Shown piece by piece: positions 44,461 through 52,448 of a DNA stretch of 64,000 nucleotides (its first letter is position 1; each line of letters opens with the position of its first letter). The notes beneath the pieces are model-generated. The model searched no databases and was not told the origin of the DNA. It saw only the letters and a list, made by a program, of their open reading frames with translations. The DNA lies in NCBI RefSeq assembly GCF_000255655.1, contig NZ_JH636435.1:3050960-3114959 (forward strand). The letters run 5' to 3'. Origin of the DNA: Schlesneria paludicola DSM 18645 (GTDB lineage Bacteria > Planctomycetota > Planctomycetia > Planctomycetales > Planctomycetaceae). A program made the position numbers and the translations under genes.

Positions 44461-44851
44461 TCTCATTTTCCGCTCGCCAAGTCCACCATTCAGTGAGTGT
44501 GGACTTACTTCAATGGCATTTTTTGGGGTATCTCCTCGCGAGTGTGGCAGGTTCTGCCTGATTCAATTCTGATCCTGTACTAATACGGCATTCTTCAGGT
44601 CCCATGACAACTGGTTTTTCGTCGAGTACTCCGTCTCGCCGATGAAAGAAATCACGAATGGCCCAGGACAACAGGGACAATCGATACAGTCACGAGGGAC
44701 ATGTTCCCTGTCGTGGTTCGTTTCCCAACGGGAAAGTCAGAATTGTCGAGTCGTCGTGGAATCGGTATCAGTCCCGCCATCGGTTGCATTGCGGCGTTCG
44801 CCCCTCCGGCTGTTTCCGAAACGTGGTCAAGTCCGAATTGAAAGAGTGACT

Positions 44852-45838
44852 GTGGCTGATGCGACGACGTATGTCTTCTCGGCGACTTCCACAACGCTTC
44901 TGACGTGGTTCGCGCTGATGGTCGGCATCGGCGGCAGCGGATGCGCCTCGGTTCCTTATCAGTGCGGTTGTTTTCACGCCGCCAGTGAAGACTCGTCCAC
45001 CGAGGTCACCTTCGAATATGGGAAACCTCAAAAGTGCCTGGACAACATCGCCTGGTTCACGGGAATCTGGTCGCGAGCCCTGTCACTCAACACCAACGTG
45101 AATAAGCACGAGCTTTCCGAGGAAAACAAGGAAAAGCTCATCGCCTACATGATCGACAACGATCTGGGTGACGTTCTCGTTCGGGTCAATCAATATGACC
45201 CGAAGGGCGAATGGCGCCGCCTGCGTGAGAACGATCGAATTGGTTTCGGCTGGCGGTATTCCGTCGGTCTGCTGAGCATGGCCCACTACACGCTGCTGCC
45301 TGGGCGCGTCCTGGGTGGCGACCAATACAATCCATTCACGAATACGCTTTCGATCAATTCTGACGTGGCGGCCGTTGCGCTTCACGAAGCGGCGTTCGCC
45401 AAAGACATTCATGCGCGGCCGCTTCCCGGCAGCTATGCCGTGTTGAACGAATTCCCCATTGTGTCCCTCTGGCGTCATACGACCGGCGTCAACGACGTAC
45501 TCGGCTATGCGCAGACGAATGACGACTGGTCCATCGAGCATGAAACCTACCGGGTCGTCTACCCCCAGATTGGTGTTCATACAACAACAGGGACGGGAAC
45601 AATGATGCCGTTCTGGGAAGGAATGCTCGTCTCTGTCGCCGGAGCAACTTGTGGACACGCCACCGGCCAGATCGCGATTTCACAACGATCTGCAGAGCGT
45701 AAATCCAAGCAAGAAGCAGAGGAATTCACCGACGAAACAGAACTTGTCGATCTTCGGCCGATCGCGCCCGAGAAACGGCCAGCCACGGGGAACATCCAAT
45801 TCACCAACCACGAATCCAACTGGTTGGAGGACGAATGA
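44852..45838 (+). CDS. Lipoprotein of a tandem paralogous pair (first copy)
   Basis: A 328-residue protein with a lipobox (LMVGIGGSGC-AS), so outer- or inner-membrane anchored. Conserved blocks shared with the next gene: KVRINQY-type VRVNQYDPKGEWRRLRENDRIGFGWRYS, LPGRVLGGDQYNPFTNTLSINSD, ALHEAAFAKDIHARPLPGSYAVLNEFPIVSLWRHT, and YAQTNDD. HEAAFAKD sits where an HExxH-like zinc motif might be expected but lacks the second His. The start is taken as GTG at 44852, giving a lipobox at normal distance and a length like its paralogue; a longer frame from 44642 is possible. Function unknown. Confidence 0.7.
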   Translation: MADATTYVFSATSTTLLTWFALMVGIGGSGCASVPYQCGCFHAASEDSSTEVTFEYGKPQKCLDNIAWFTGIWSRALSLNTNVNKHELSEENKEKLIAYMIDNDLGDVLVRVNQYDPKGEWRRLRENDRIGFGWRYSVGLLSMAHYTLLPGRVLGGDQYNPFTNTLSINSDVAAVALHEAAFAKDIHARPLPGSYAVLNEFPIVSLWRHTTGVNDVLGYAQTNDDWSIEHETYRVVYPQIGVHTTTGTGTMMPFWEGMLVSVAGATCGHATGQIAISQRSAERKSKQEAEEFTDETELVDLRPIAPEKRPATGNIQFTNHESNWLEDE

Positions 45839-45992
45839 TTGATCAGAGCGACCTACCACATCGTCAATTGACCATCCCCACACATCAATGGCGCGATGTT
45901 GATCGCCTCCATGCCGCTTTTCGAATGCCTCGATCCCTCTGACGCCCTTGCCCCCCCAGCAACCGAAACAGCAACCGAATCGAGACCCGGAC

Positions 45993-46886
45993 ATGCGCCC
46001 CTCCACTCAATACCTGCTGCTGACGGCTTGCCTGATCTCCACGATGGGGTGCGCCAGTGGCTTGGGGTCGTGGTCAGGACTGGGCAAGTCCCCCTCAGCT
46101 GAAGTTTGCGTGCGTCCACAGATCGAACGGGGGCAGCCACGACCACTTGTCGATGGCATCGGCTGGGTGTTCGGCATCCCCTCCAAAATCATCTTGTGGG
46201 ACACGCGCGTTGACAATCACAGTATCTCGGACGATACGGAACAGGCGATTGCGCAGTACGTCAACGACCAAGAACTGAGTCACACGAAAGTCCGAATCAA
46301 CCAATACGCGCCACTCGATGAATGGAAACGGCTGACCGCCAATCATTCCGTGGGCTGGGGGTGGAGATATTCGCTGGGGACACTCACCTGGCTAGAGGAA
46401 ACGATTTTACCGGGCCGCTTGTTTGGAACGGATCACTACAACCCGTATACGGACACCATCTCGATTTACTCCGATGCCCCGGCCATTGCCATCAAAGAAG
46501 GCAGTCGGGCACGTGATGTGAATTCTCGCCAATACCCTGGCACTTATATGGCCGTCAATTCCTTGCCGCTGATTTCCATGTGGCACGATACCGTCGCGAC
46601 GCAATATGCCCTCGAATACCTGCGTGATGAACACGACGAATATGTTGAAGAGGGATATCAGCTCCTTTACCCGGCGTACGGGGCTCACCTGGGCGGCGAC
46701 CTGGTTTCGTTCACAACGGTACCCACCACGTTGGGGGCAGCGGTCGGATCGATTCCCGGTCACATTTTGGGGCGACGCGAAGCGCAGCGGCACCATCCGA
46801 AGGAAACCGCCCGAGCTCAATCAACGGTCCTCGACGCGCATCCAATGGCCTCAGATGACACTGATGAGTCGATCTCCCAGCCCTGA
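45993..46886 (+). CDS. Lipoprotein of a tandem paralogous pair (second copy)
   Basis: A 297-residue protein with lipobox ACLISTMGC-ASG. It shares with the upstream gene the blocks VRINQYAPLDEWKRLTANHSVGWGWRYS, LPGRLFGTDHYNPYTDTISIYSD, IKEGSRARDVNSRQYPGTYMAVNSLPLISMWHDT and YALEYLRDEHDE, clearly a duplication. Where the first copy has HEAAFAKD this one reads KEGSRARD, so any metal-binding His is lost. It starts 155 bp after the first copy on the same strand. Probable membrane-tethered, non-enzymatic role; otherwise unknown. Confidence 0.72.
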   Translation: MRPSTQYLLLTACLISTMGCASGLGSWSGLGKSPSAEVCVRPQIERGQPRPLVDGIGWVFGIPSKIILWDTRVDNHSISDDTEQAIAQYVNDQELSHTKVRINQYAPLDEWKRLTANHSVGWGWRYSLGTLTWLEETILPGRLFGTDHYNPYTDTISIYSDAPAIAIKEGSRARDVNSRQYPGTYMAVNSLPLISMWHDTVATQYALEYLRDEHDEYVEEGYQLLYPAYGAHLGGDLVSFTTVPTTLGAAVGSIPGHILGRREAQRHHPKETARAQSTVLDAHPMASDDTDESISQP

Positions 46887-47097
46887 AACTTGATCGGCGC
46901 GAACCCAGGTTCACCGTGCAACTGATCTGAATCCGACTCAGAACAGAAGTTGCTGGAAGCAATCGATCGTTGCGTTTGAGGGCATGACTCCGCCTACCTA
47001 TCGACGAGGACAGCCATCAGGCCGATGAATCGCGGATGTGATTTGCGAAAACGCGTTGCGAAGCGTCTTCTGAGAATCGGGACGCAAATCGTCTGGT

Positions 47098-47676
47098 TCA
47101 GGGAGACTTTTTGCTGTTCTCATCCGCCGCTCTCGCAACCCGATCCGCATGCAAAGCTACAATCAAACTGGCGAGTGCAAGTCCGGTTGTGGACGCCAAC
47201 AGGATCAAACCAAGATTTTCGCCCACGATTGTTTGAGACAGCCCGTACTGACCGCGAGCCCCATTTTCACCGACGACGAGCAGGCAATGAGGCATCGCCG
47301 AAGGAGGGGCCGATTTTTCGGTCCAGACGCGATAATGTCCGACCGTATTTCCCGTTCCGACCTCGTAGATTCCCGTTTTCAAGTTGCGCAGTACAAAGCG
47401 TCCCTGCTCGTCCGTTACCGACTGACCGGCTTCGACGGCCCCTTGCTTCGCCGTGACGGCGGCGCCAACAACGCGTTCGCCGTTCGGGTTGATCACTCGG
47501 CCCGAGATCGTCCCGTCGGCAGACAGCTTGACGTCAAGAATCGAATTCGGTGCAACCACTCGAACACGCGGGGCAACTGTCGTCTCACCACCCAGCAGGC
47601 TCACTTGTGGGACCACGATGCCAATCGTCGCCAAGGCCACAGCGGCTGTCGTCAGGAAGTTGAATGTGCGTCTCAT
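47098..47676 (-). CDS. Membrane-anchored carboxypeptidase-regulatory-like domain protein A
   Basis: A 192-residue protein: signal segment TAAVALATIGIVVPQVSLLG, a transthyretin/CarboxypepD_reg-like domain (ISGRVINPNGERVVGAAVTAKQ, VTDEQGRFVLRNLKTGIYEV), the motif GENGARGQYG, and a C-terminal membrane helix (LGLILLASTTGLALASLIVAL) with a basic tail. The beta-sandwich would therefore sit outside the membrane. A close paralogue lies upstream at 48157-48714 in the same direction. AAGGAT lies six bases before the ATG at 47676. Function unknown. Confidence 0.75.
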   Translation of the reverse strand: MRRTFNFLTTAAVALATIGIVVPQVSLLGGETTVAPRVRVVAPNSILDVKLSADGTISGRVINPNGERVVGAAVTAKQGAVEAGQSVTDEQGRFVLRNLKTGIYEVGTGNTVGHYRVWTEKSAPPSAMPHCLLVVGENGARGQYGLSQTIVGENLGLILLASTTGLALASLIVALHADRVARAADENSKKSP

Positions 47677-48010
47677 TAACGGATCCTTCTCGGTCGCGAC
47701 AAGCCCCCCCAAACGCGATTCAATTTTGCGGATCGAGTTCGAGTCACGCGCGTCATGGGTGGTCGATACGAGGTCAGATCGTGATTTTCCTCGTCGCGAC
47801 AGATGCGTCGAGTGAGGAATGAGAGAATCGACACAAAAATGGGGATCGCACAGGGCGATTCTGTGAGTTCCCCCTTCACGACCTGCGAAAACTGCCGCCA
47901 GATGCCGCGATGATTTCCACCGAAACCGCTGTTTGAAGCTCTTGGCCTGAACGTCATCCGCGTCAGGATCGCCCCTTCAAGGCCGGAAACATTGAACGCC
48001 AAAGACGAAA

Positions 48011-48049
48011 AAACACCTCGCAATGGGTGTCATCCATTGCGAAGTGTTT
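48011..48049 (-). terminator. Terminator after paralogue B
   Basis: AAACACCTCGCAATGG pairs with CCATTGCGAAGTGTTT (one mismatch) around a seven-base loop, and the minus strand continues GTGTTTTTTCGTC. It also has a short T run on the plus strand. It separates the two paralogous genes; the rest of the 47677-48156 gap shows nothing else. Confidence 0.8.
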
Positions 48050-48156
48050 TGAAAATTCATTCACGTCTGCTGCCGCGATGATGCGTCGCGGGAAAAACGA
48101 ACTGCTGAGACCGAGGGGGTGATCACCAGGCAGACGCGTGACGCATCATTCACCAA

Positions 48157-48714
48157 TCAAGGTGAATGGAAAGCATTGTCGGCGGATCGTTTCGCATTGG
48201 TCGCGATGACCAGAGCCGTGATACTGGCTGCCAGTGCCACAGCAACCGACGACGCGACGATGATACCGTTGAGATCCATCACGCCGTATTGCCCACGAGC
48301 CCCGTTCTCACCCATCACGAGCAGGCCCTGCGATTTCGCAGAGGGTGGTGCGGTCTCTTCCGACCAGAACCGATATGCCCCTTCTGTTGAACCTGAGCGA
48401 ACGAGGTATTGGCCCGAGCTTAGGTTCTTCACGGAGTAGACGCCTTCTCGGTCCGTCACGGTCTGCGCCACAACGGTGGAACCGCGTTTGACTTCCACTT
48501 TGGCGCCCTCAATCGGGGTGCCGGAATGATCCACAACGCGTCCCTGGAACTTTCCATCGGCTCCAAGTCGCACATCAAAGATCGTGCTTGAAGGCACAAT
48601 CTTCATCGCGTTCACACGTGCCTGTTCCGCCGCCAGCATTTGCGATTTCGGAAAGACAACACCAGCAATCGCCAAGGCGACGATTGCACATTTGAATAGA
48701 CCACTCTTACGCAT
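48157..48714 (-). CDS. Membrane-anchored carboxypeptidase-regulatory-like domain protein B
   Basis: A 185-residue protein with signal segment CAIVALAIAGVVFPKSQMLA, a CarboxypepD_reg-like fold (FQGRVVDHSGTPIEGAKVEV, VTDREGVYSVKNLSSGQYLV), the same GENGARGQYG motif as its neighbour, and a C-terminal helix IIVASSVAVALAASITALVIA. GGAG six bases before the ATG at 48714 identifies the start; the codon four residues upstream is less well placed. Each copy has its own terminator, so they are transcribed separately although in series. Confidence 0.75.
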   Translation of the reverse strand: MRKSGLFKCAIVALAIAGVVFPKSQMLAAEQARVNAMKIVPSSTIFDVRLGADGKFQGRVVDHSGTPIEGAKVEVKRGSTVVAQTVTDREGVYSVKNLSSGQYLVRSGSTEGAYRFWSEETAPPSAKSQGLLVMGENGARGQYGVMDLNGIIVASSVAVALAASITALVIATNAKRSADNAFHSP

Positions 48715-49229
48715 AGACAGCTCCATCTCAAATCTTGGTCAAATGCATCCAAGTCTCAATTAGAGACAGAGGGTCGGAATGACGCGCGACTGGCGTCTCC
48801 GGCTCGAACCAAAGCCGTGATCTCGTATGGCGTGGACACTGCATCGTGTTTCGATGCGTTGCCTGACGGATCAAAATAATGCACGCCAACTCATCAGGCC
48901 ACGACGGCAATGACGAATCCCTCGCTGTGACAGGCGATCCGCCCATAAAAAACATCGGCACGCTCAATCACGCTTGTCCGACGAATCAAACTCGATCGTT
49001 ACAATCGTTCGAAACGGAATTCCCGGGGCATAAAAGCAACAAGCGAGTCCCGATCGTCGCAGGATCGGGGCTCGCTTGTCTCAAGTTCGGCAGGAATCAC
49101 TGCAGGCTATCGGCCAGCGTCACGGATCTTCGCTTCGCAGCAACGGTCTTCACCGTGAAAACCGCCGCCGCGCGACGCACGGATGGATGGACGAAGCCCT
49201 CTCGTGAAACCGATCAATCGCACCGACGA
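48715..49229. other. Intergenic region ending in a terminator
   Basis: No supported gene. The only element is the strong hairpin at 49039-49079, about 150 bp past the stop of the reductase gene. Confidence 0.5.
49039..49079 (-). terminator. Hairpin terminator for the reductase gene
   Basis: A 17-bp stem (ACAAGCGAGTCCCGATC / GATCGGGGCTCGCTTGT, one G-T pair) with a seven-base loop; the minus strand continues TGCTTTTATG, giving a short T tract. Confidence 0.8.
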
Positions 49230-50702
49230 CTACTTCACGGGCTGCGCCACCAATTGATCAAGGATTGTCGCATACTCATTCAGGCTGCGCCCATTGCCAT
49301 GCAATTGGGCCGAACCGTTCTTGAATGCCTGCTTCCATGTCGTTCGACCGCCTGCAAGATCCGCATACGTATCGATGTCGAGCTGGCAGGTTGCCAGGCG
49401 ATCGGCATGGATCCCCGTTTCGACGCCAATCAGTTCGTCGCCTCGGACGACCAATTGCCATTGGCCGCCACCATGTCCGACGATTTCGAGCCCCAGCAAA
49501 CGTTCGTCCGACTCAGCCAGCGAGACGTTTCCAGCCTGCTCGATGAGATGCTGCAAGTGCCCTTCGGCATCGAATTGAGGCTCGAGCGGCTTCTTGCTGG
49601 GGGTTGGAAATCCACTTTCGATCGCAATACGTGACAGCTTCACCAGCAAGTCACGATTGACGTGCGGACAGGGCAAATTCGGAGCGGCCATTTCAGTATT
49701 GGTGAGATCGAACTCAGGGTCCATCTTCCAATACGAGTTGTAAACGCGAATATGTTCGTAGAACAACAATTCCGACTCCGACGGATCGTCGGGCTGCATA
49801 TCCGTTCCACAGAAACTGGCACCGTAGAAGCCGGCCGACTGCTCCAGGACGTCGCGGATCAGGCGAACCGTTACCGGGTGCTTCGGCGTCAGATGGTACG
49901 TCTTCCCATGCCACATCGCGTGCGTGATGACCTGTGCCATCACGGCGGAAACCCAATCGACGGGAACGAGATACTTGGTTTCGTTGCCGGTTAGGGTTAA
50001 GCGGGTTTTCTCGCCACCGACCAAGCCTGTTTCGTTCGTTGGCAAGGCCCGAACCAGCGTATGAACGAGCTGCAGCGCGGCATAGTAACCGTGATACGTG
50101 GTCGTCATGCCGGTTTGAGAATCACCGATGATGATCCCGGGCCGGAAGACGGTCGGCTCGTCCAGGAAGTCGGCTTCGCGAACCATCGTCTCCGCTTGCA
50201 GCTTACTGCACTCGTAGTCGTTCGAGAACTTCTGTCCGACGTCGAGCTCCGTTTCAAGTACGCGCCCCTGTCGCAATCCGGCGACATAAGCCGTCGAAAC
50301 ATGATGGAACTTACGAATGCCGGTATTACGGCAGAAGTCCAGCACATTTCGCGTACCGCCGATGTTGGAACGCCACGGCTCGCCCTCTTTGCTGGTCGAG
50401 TGGAACGTCAAACTTGCGGCGTTGTGGATGACGGCCGAACAGTATTCGGCAGCCCATCGGATGTTCACCGCATCCAGTCCAAGGTCGGGAAGCGCAATGT
50501 CCCCTTCCAACACGACGGGGCGCGGCAATGGTCGACCCAATTCCACATCCCATGCACACAACGCAGCTTCGATCCGCTGGCGTGCCGTCTGTTTTCGATT
50601 GGGTCGCACCAGCACGGCGACCGGTATGTTTTGAAGCAGAAGGTCACGTAACAGGTAGTTGCCGAGCAGGCCGGTGGCCCCGGTCAACAAATGATAACTC
50701 AT
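49230..50702 (-). CDS. NAD-binding thioester/fatty-acyl reductase-like SDR fused to SCP2-like domain
   Basis: A 490-residue protein. Residues 1-270 are an extended SDR of the thioester-reductase / male-sterility (NAD_binding_4) type: LLTGATGLLGNYLLRDLL, AAEYCSAVIHNAASLTFH, RKFHHVSTAYVAG, and the catalytic Y-x3-K in NDYECSKLQAE. Residues 270-370 are helical. Residues 385-490 look like an SCP2 sterol-carrier domain (QWQLVVRGDELIGVETGIHADRLATCQLDID..., TWKQAFKNGSAQLHGNG). Together this suggests reduction of a bound acyl thioester or a hydrophobic substrate held by the SCP2 part. The start is the ATG at 50702. Confidence 0.77.
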   Translation of the reverse strand: MSYHLLTGATGLLGNYLLRDLLLQNIPVAVLVRPNRKQTARQRIEAALCAWDVELGRPLPRPVVLEGDIALPDLGLDAVNIRWAAEYCSAVIHNAASLTFHSTSKEGEPWRSNIGGTRNVLDFCRNTGIRKFHHVSTAYVAGLRQGRVLETELDVGQKFSNDYECSKLQAETMVREADFLDEPTVFRPGIIIGDSQTGMTTTYHGYYAALQLVHTLVRALPTNETGLVGGEKTRLTLTGNETKYLVPVDWVSAVMAQVITHAMWHGKTYHLTPKHPVTVRLIRDVLEQSAGFYGASFCGTDMQPDDPSESELLFYEHIRVYNSYWKMDPEFDLTNTEMAAPNLPCPHVNRDLLVKLSRIAIESGFPTPSKKPLEPQFDAEGHLQHLIEQAGNVSLAESDERLLGLEIVGHGGGQWQLVVRGDELIGVETGIHADRLATCQLDIDTYADLAGGRTTWKQAFKNGSAQLHGNGRSLNEYATILDQLVAQPVK

Positions 50703-51038
50703 ATGGGGAAATTCCGCTGAGACTACTGAGTGGCACAACTCTTGTGTGCGCGGTCGGAACCCTCGTCCTGAAAGTCCACTAAGTGTATCGCCTCGAACTC
50801 GACCAATTCAATCGTCTTCCCGGACACGAAACGGTGTGCAACATTCCGCTGCTGAAAAAGTTTCGCTACGTGGCGAATTGATCAGATTGCGTTCGATCGT
50901 TCTTGCAGATCAGTCTACCGACATTTTTCTGAAATTCGACTTTTTTTCCCGGAATCTCAAATTCTGGAACTGAAACCCCGGAAAGCAAATCGTTCATTGT
51001 CCGGTAGACCAAACGTATCGTCTCGTTGCGGCGAAGAG
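50703..51038. other. Intergenic, nothing recognised
   Basis: About 335 bp separating two minus-strand genes. It has an AT-rich stretch (TTTTTTTCCC near 50940) and no supported frame; it should carry the reductase promoter. Confidence 0.45.
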
Positions 51039-52367
51039 TTAAAGCGTTTTCCCTTCCACGGCCTCATCCTGCTCAATCGGTGCCTTAGAACCGGCCCCGC
51101 TCAAGCAACCTGTAAATACGTCCAGGTCAGGGAGCTCCAGCTTCTGATCCAAAGCGAACTCGCGAAGGTCCACCGGCGGACCGGCATCTTCCGAAAAGCC
51201 GTCCTTTTTCGCGACGACAGACACACCATCTGACCGGATCTGCGCGAGCCACCTGCCGCTCAACTGGCCGAAGGACTGATCGAGAATCTCAGTCGCCCGG
51301 GTACGCTCAATCACACCAAGTCTCCTCCAGAGCCTTCGCGTTCCTTCCATCAGGGGGGAACTGCTTGGATTCGCGAGAAGTCCCCGAACCAGACGACTCC
51401 AGGCTTCCAGCGGATCATGTCGCAGCTCTGCACTTTGAGACCAACGGAGCCAAACCGCCGTTAGAGAGGGATCGCAATGAATCGCCCGCTCCAGGCGCCG
51501 CTCACTCTGTTCCAAATCTCGAGTCGTCACAGCGCGATACCAAAAGTACCGCCCTGACCAAGTGGGATGCACGACACTCCACATTGCTGGCACGAGACAG
51601 AAGTGCAGAAGGACCAGCGCGACTCGGGCCATCGCAAACCGCTTAAGCGGGCCACCGAATACCACCCCGACGACGGCACCGTAGCACAAGCCGACCAAAA
51701 GACTGAGGACCGGCAGATCTCGGCCGCCGATCACTTGCACGCCGAAGGCAAGCAGCATGCCACAAAGCCCCAGATAGGCCGCCTGTAGGGAAAATAGCTG
51801 GCCCACACTTCGATCGAATTCTCGCAATACGACAAACGCACCGAACATCGCCGCATTGACGCCAAATAAGCCATTGCTCGCATGCCCCACGGCCAATTCG
51901 GCCATTGTGGGAAGGCAAACGGCGACGACCAGGAACATCGCATACGAGAAGTGGCCCCAGTACTTTTCGAGTCGCAGCCCGAGAAAACCTGTCACCCCCA
52001 GATTCAGGACCAGAACGAACAAATCGTCGTGGTGAAACGACGACAGAGGAATCCGCCACCACTCACCTTCCCAAATATCAAAAGGTCCATTGAGTTCCAA
52101 TTCCGGAACTCGATGAATGCCATCATGAAGATCGAAGAATGTTCGCGACTGAATCGCCCCCCAAATGCGTTGGGCGTCATCCAGCCGCTCATGGCTCCAC
52201 ATCGATTGAACGACGCAGCCCAAGTAAAGAGCGACGCAGACGATGACCACCTCGGCCGTGACAGGAGCAACACGAATCCAGCGCAAAGCAACACTCCACG
52301 AACAGTTCGACAGGTCGCATTCTAGCAGCCCGGGAACGGACCTGAAGACCGCGTCGTCTTTCCGCAC
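51039..52367 (-). CDS. Rhomboid-like membrane protein lacking catalytic residues
   Basis: About 443 residues. Residues 100-235 resemble the rhomboid core: GEWWRIPLSSFHHDDLFVLVLNLGVTGFLGLRLEKYWG, then SNGLFGVNAAMFGAFVVL. In active rhomboids the last block holds the GxSG serine; here it reads GVNA (Asn171), and no histidine occupies the later catalytic helix (LCYGAVVGVVFGG). It is therefore a probable pseudoprotease. Residues 280-400 are a soluble helical region with TPR character (LEQSERRLERAIHCDPSLTAVWLRWSQSAEL). The start is unsettled: GTG 52367, TTG 52370, or TTG 52286 with GTGGAG upstream. It follows the sulfatase-fold gene by 78 bp. Confidence 0.68.
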   Translation of the reverse strand: MRKDDAVFRSVPGLLECDLSNCSWSVALRWIRVAPVTAEVVIVCVALYLGCVVQSMWSHERLDDAQRIWGAIQSRTFFDLHDGIHRVPELELNGPFDIWEGEWWRIPLSSFHHDDLFVLVLNLGVTGFLGLRLEKYWGHFSYAMFLVVAVCLPTMAELAVGHASNGLFGVNAAMFGAFVVLREFDRSVGQLFSLQAAYLGLCGMLLAFGVQVIGGRDLPVLSLLVGLCYGAVVGVVFGGPLKRFAMARVALVLLHFCLVPAMWSVVHPTWSGRYFWYRAVTTRDLEQSERRLERAIHCDPSLTAVWLRWSQSAELRHDPLEAWSRLVRGLLANPSSSPLMEGTRRLWRRLGVIERTRATEILDQSFGQLSGRWLAQIRSDGVSVVAKKDGFSEDAGPPVDLREFALDQKLELPDLDVFTGCLSGAGSKAPIEQDEAVEGKTL

Positions 52368-52448
52368 CAAAATTCATTCGACGGGGGGAACGAATGGAAC
52401 ATCAAGTCGAGTCAACGACCCATGGAAACAAACGTAGTCCACCGCTAA

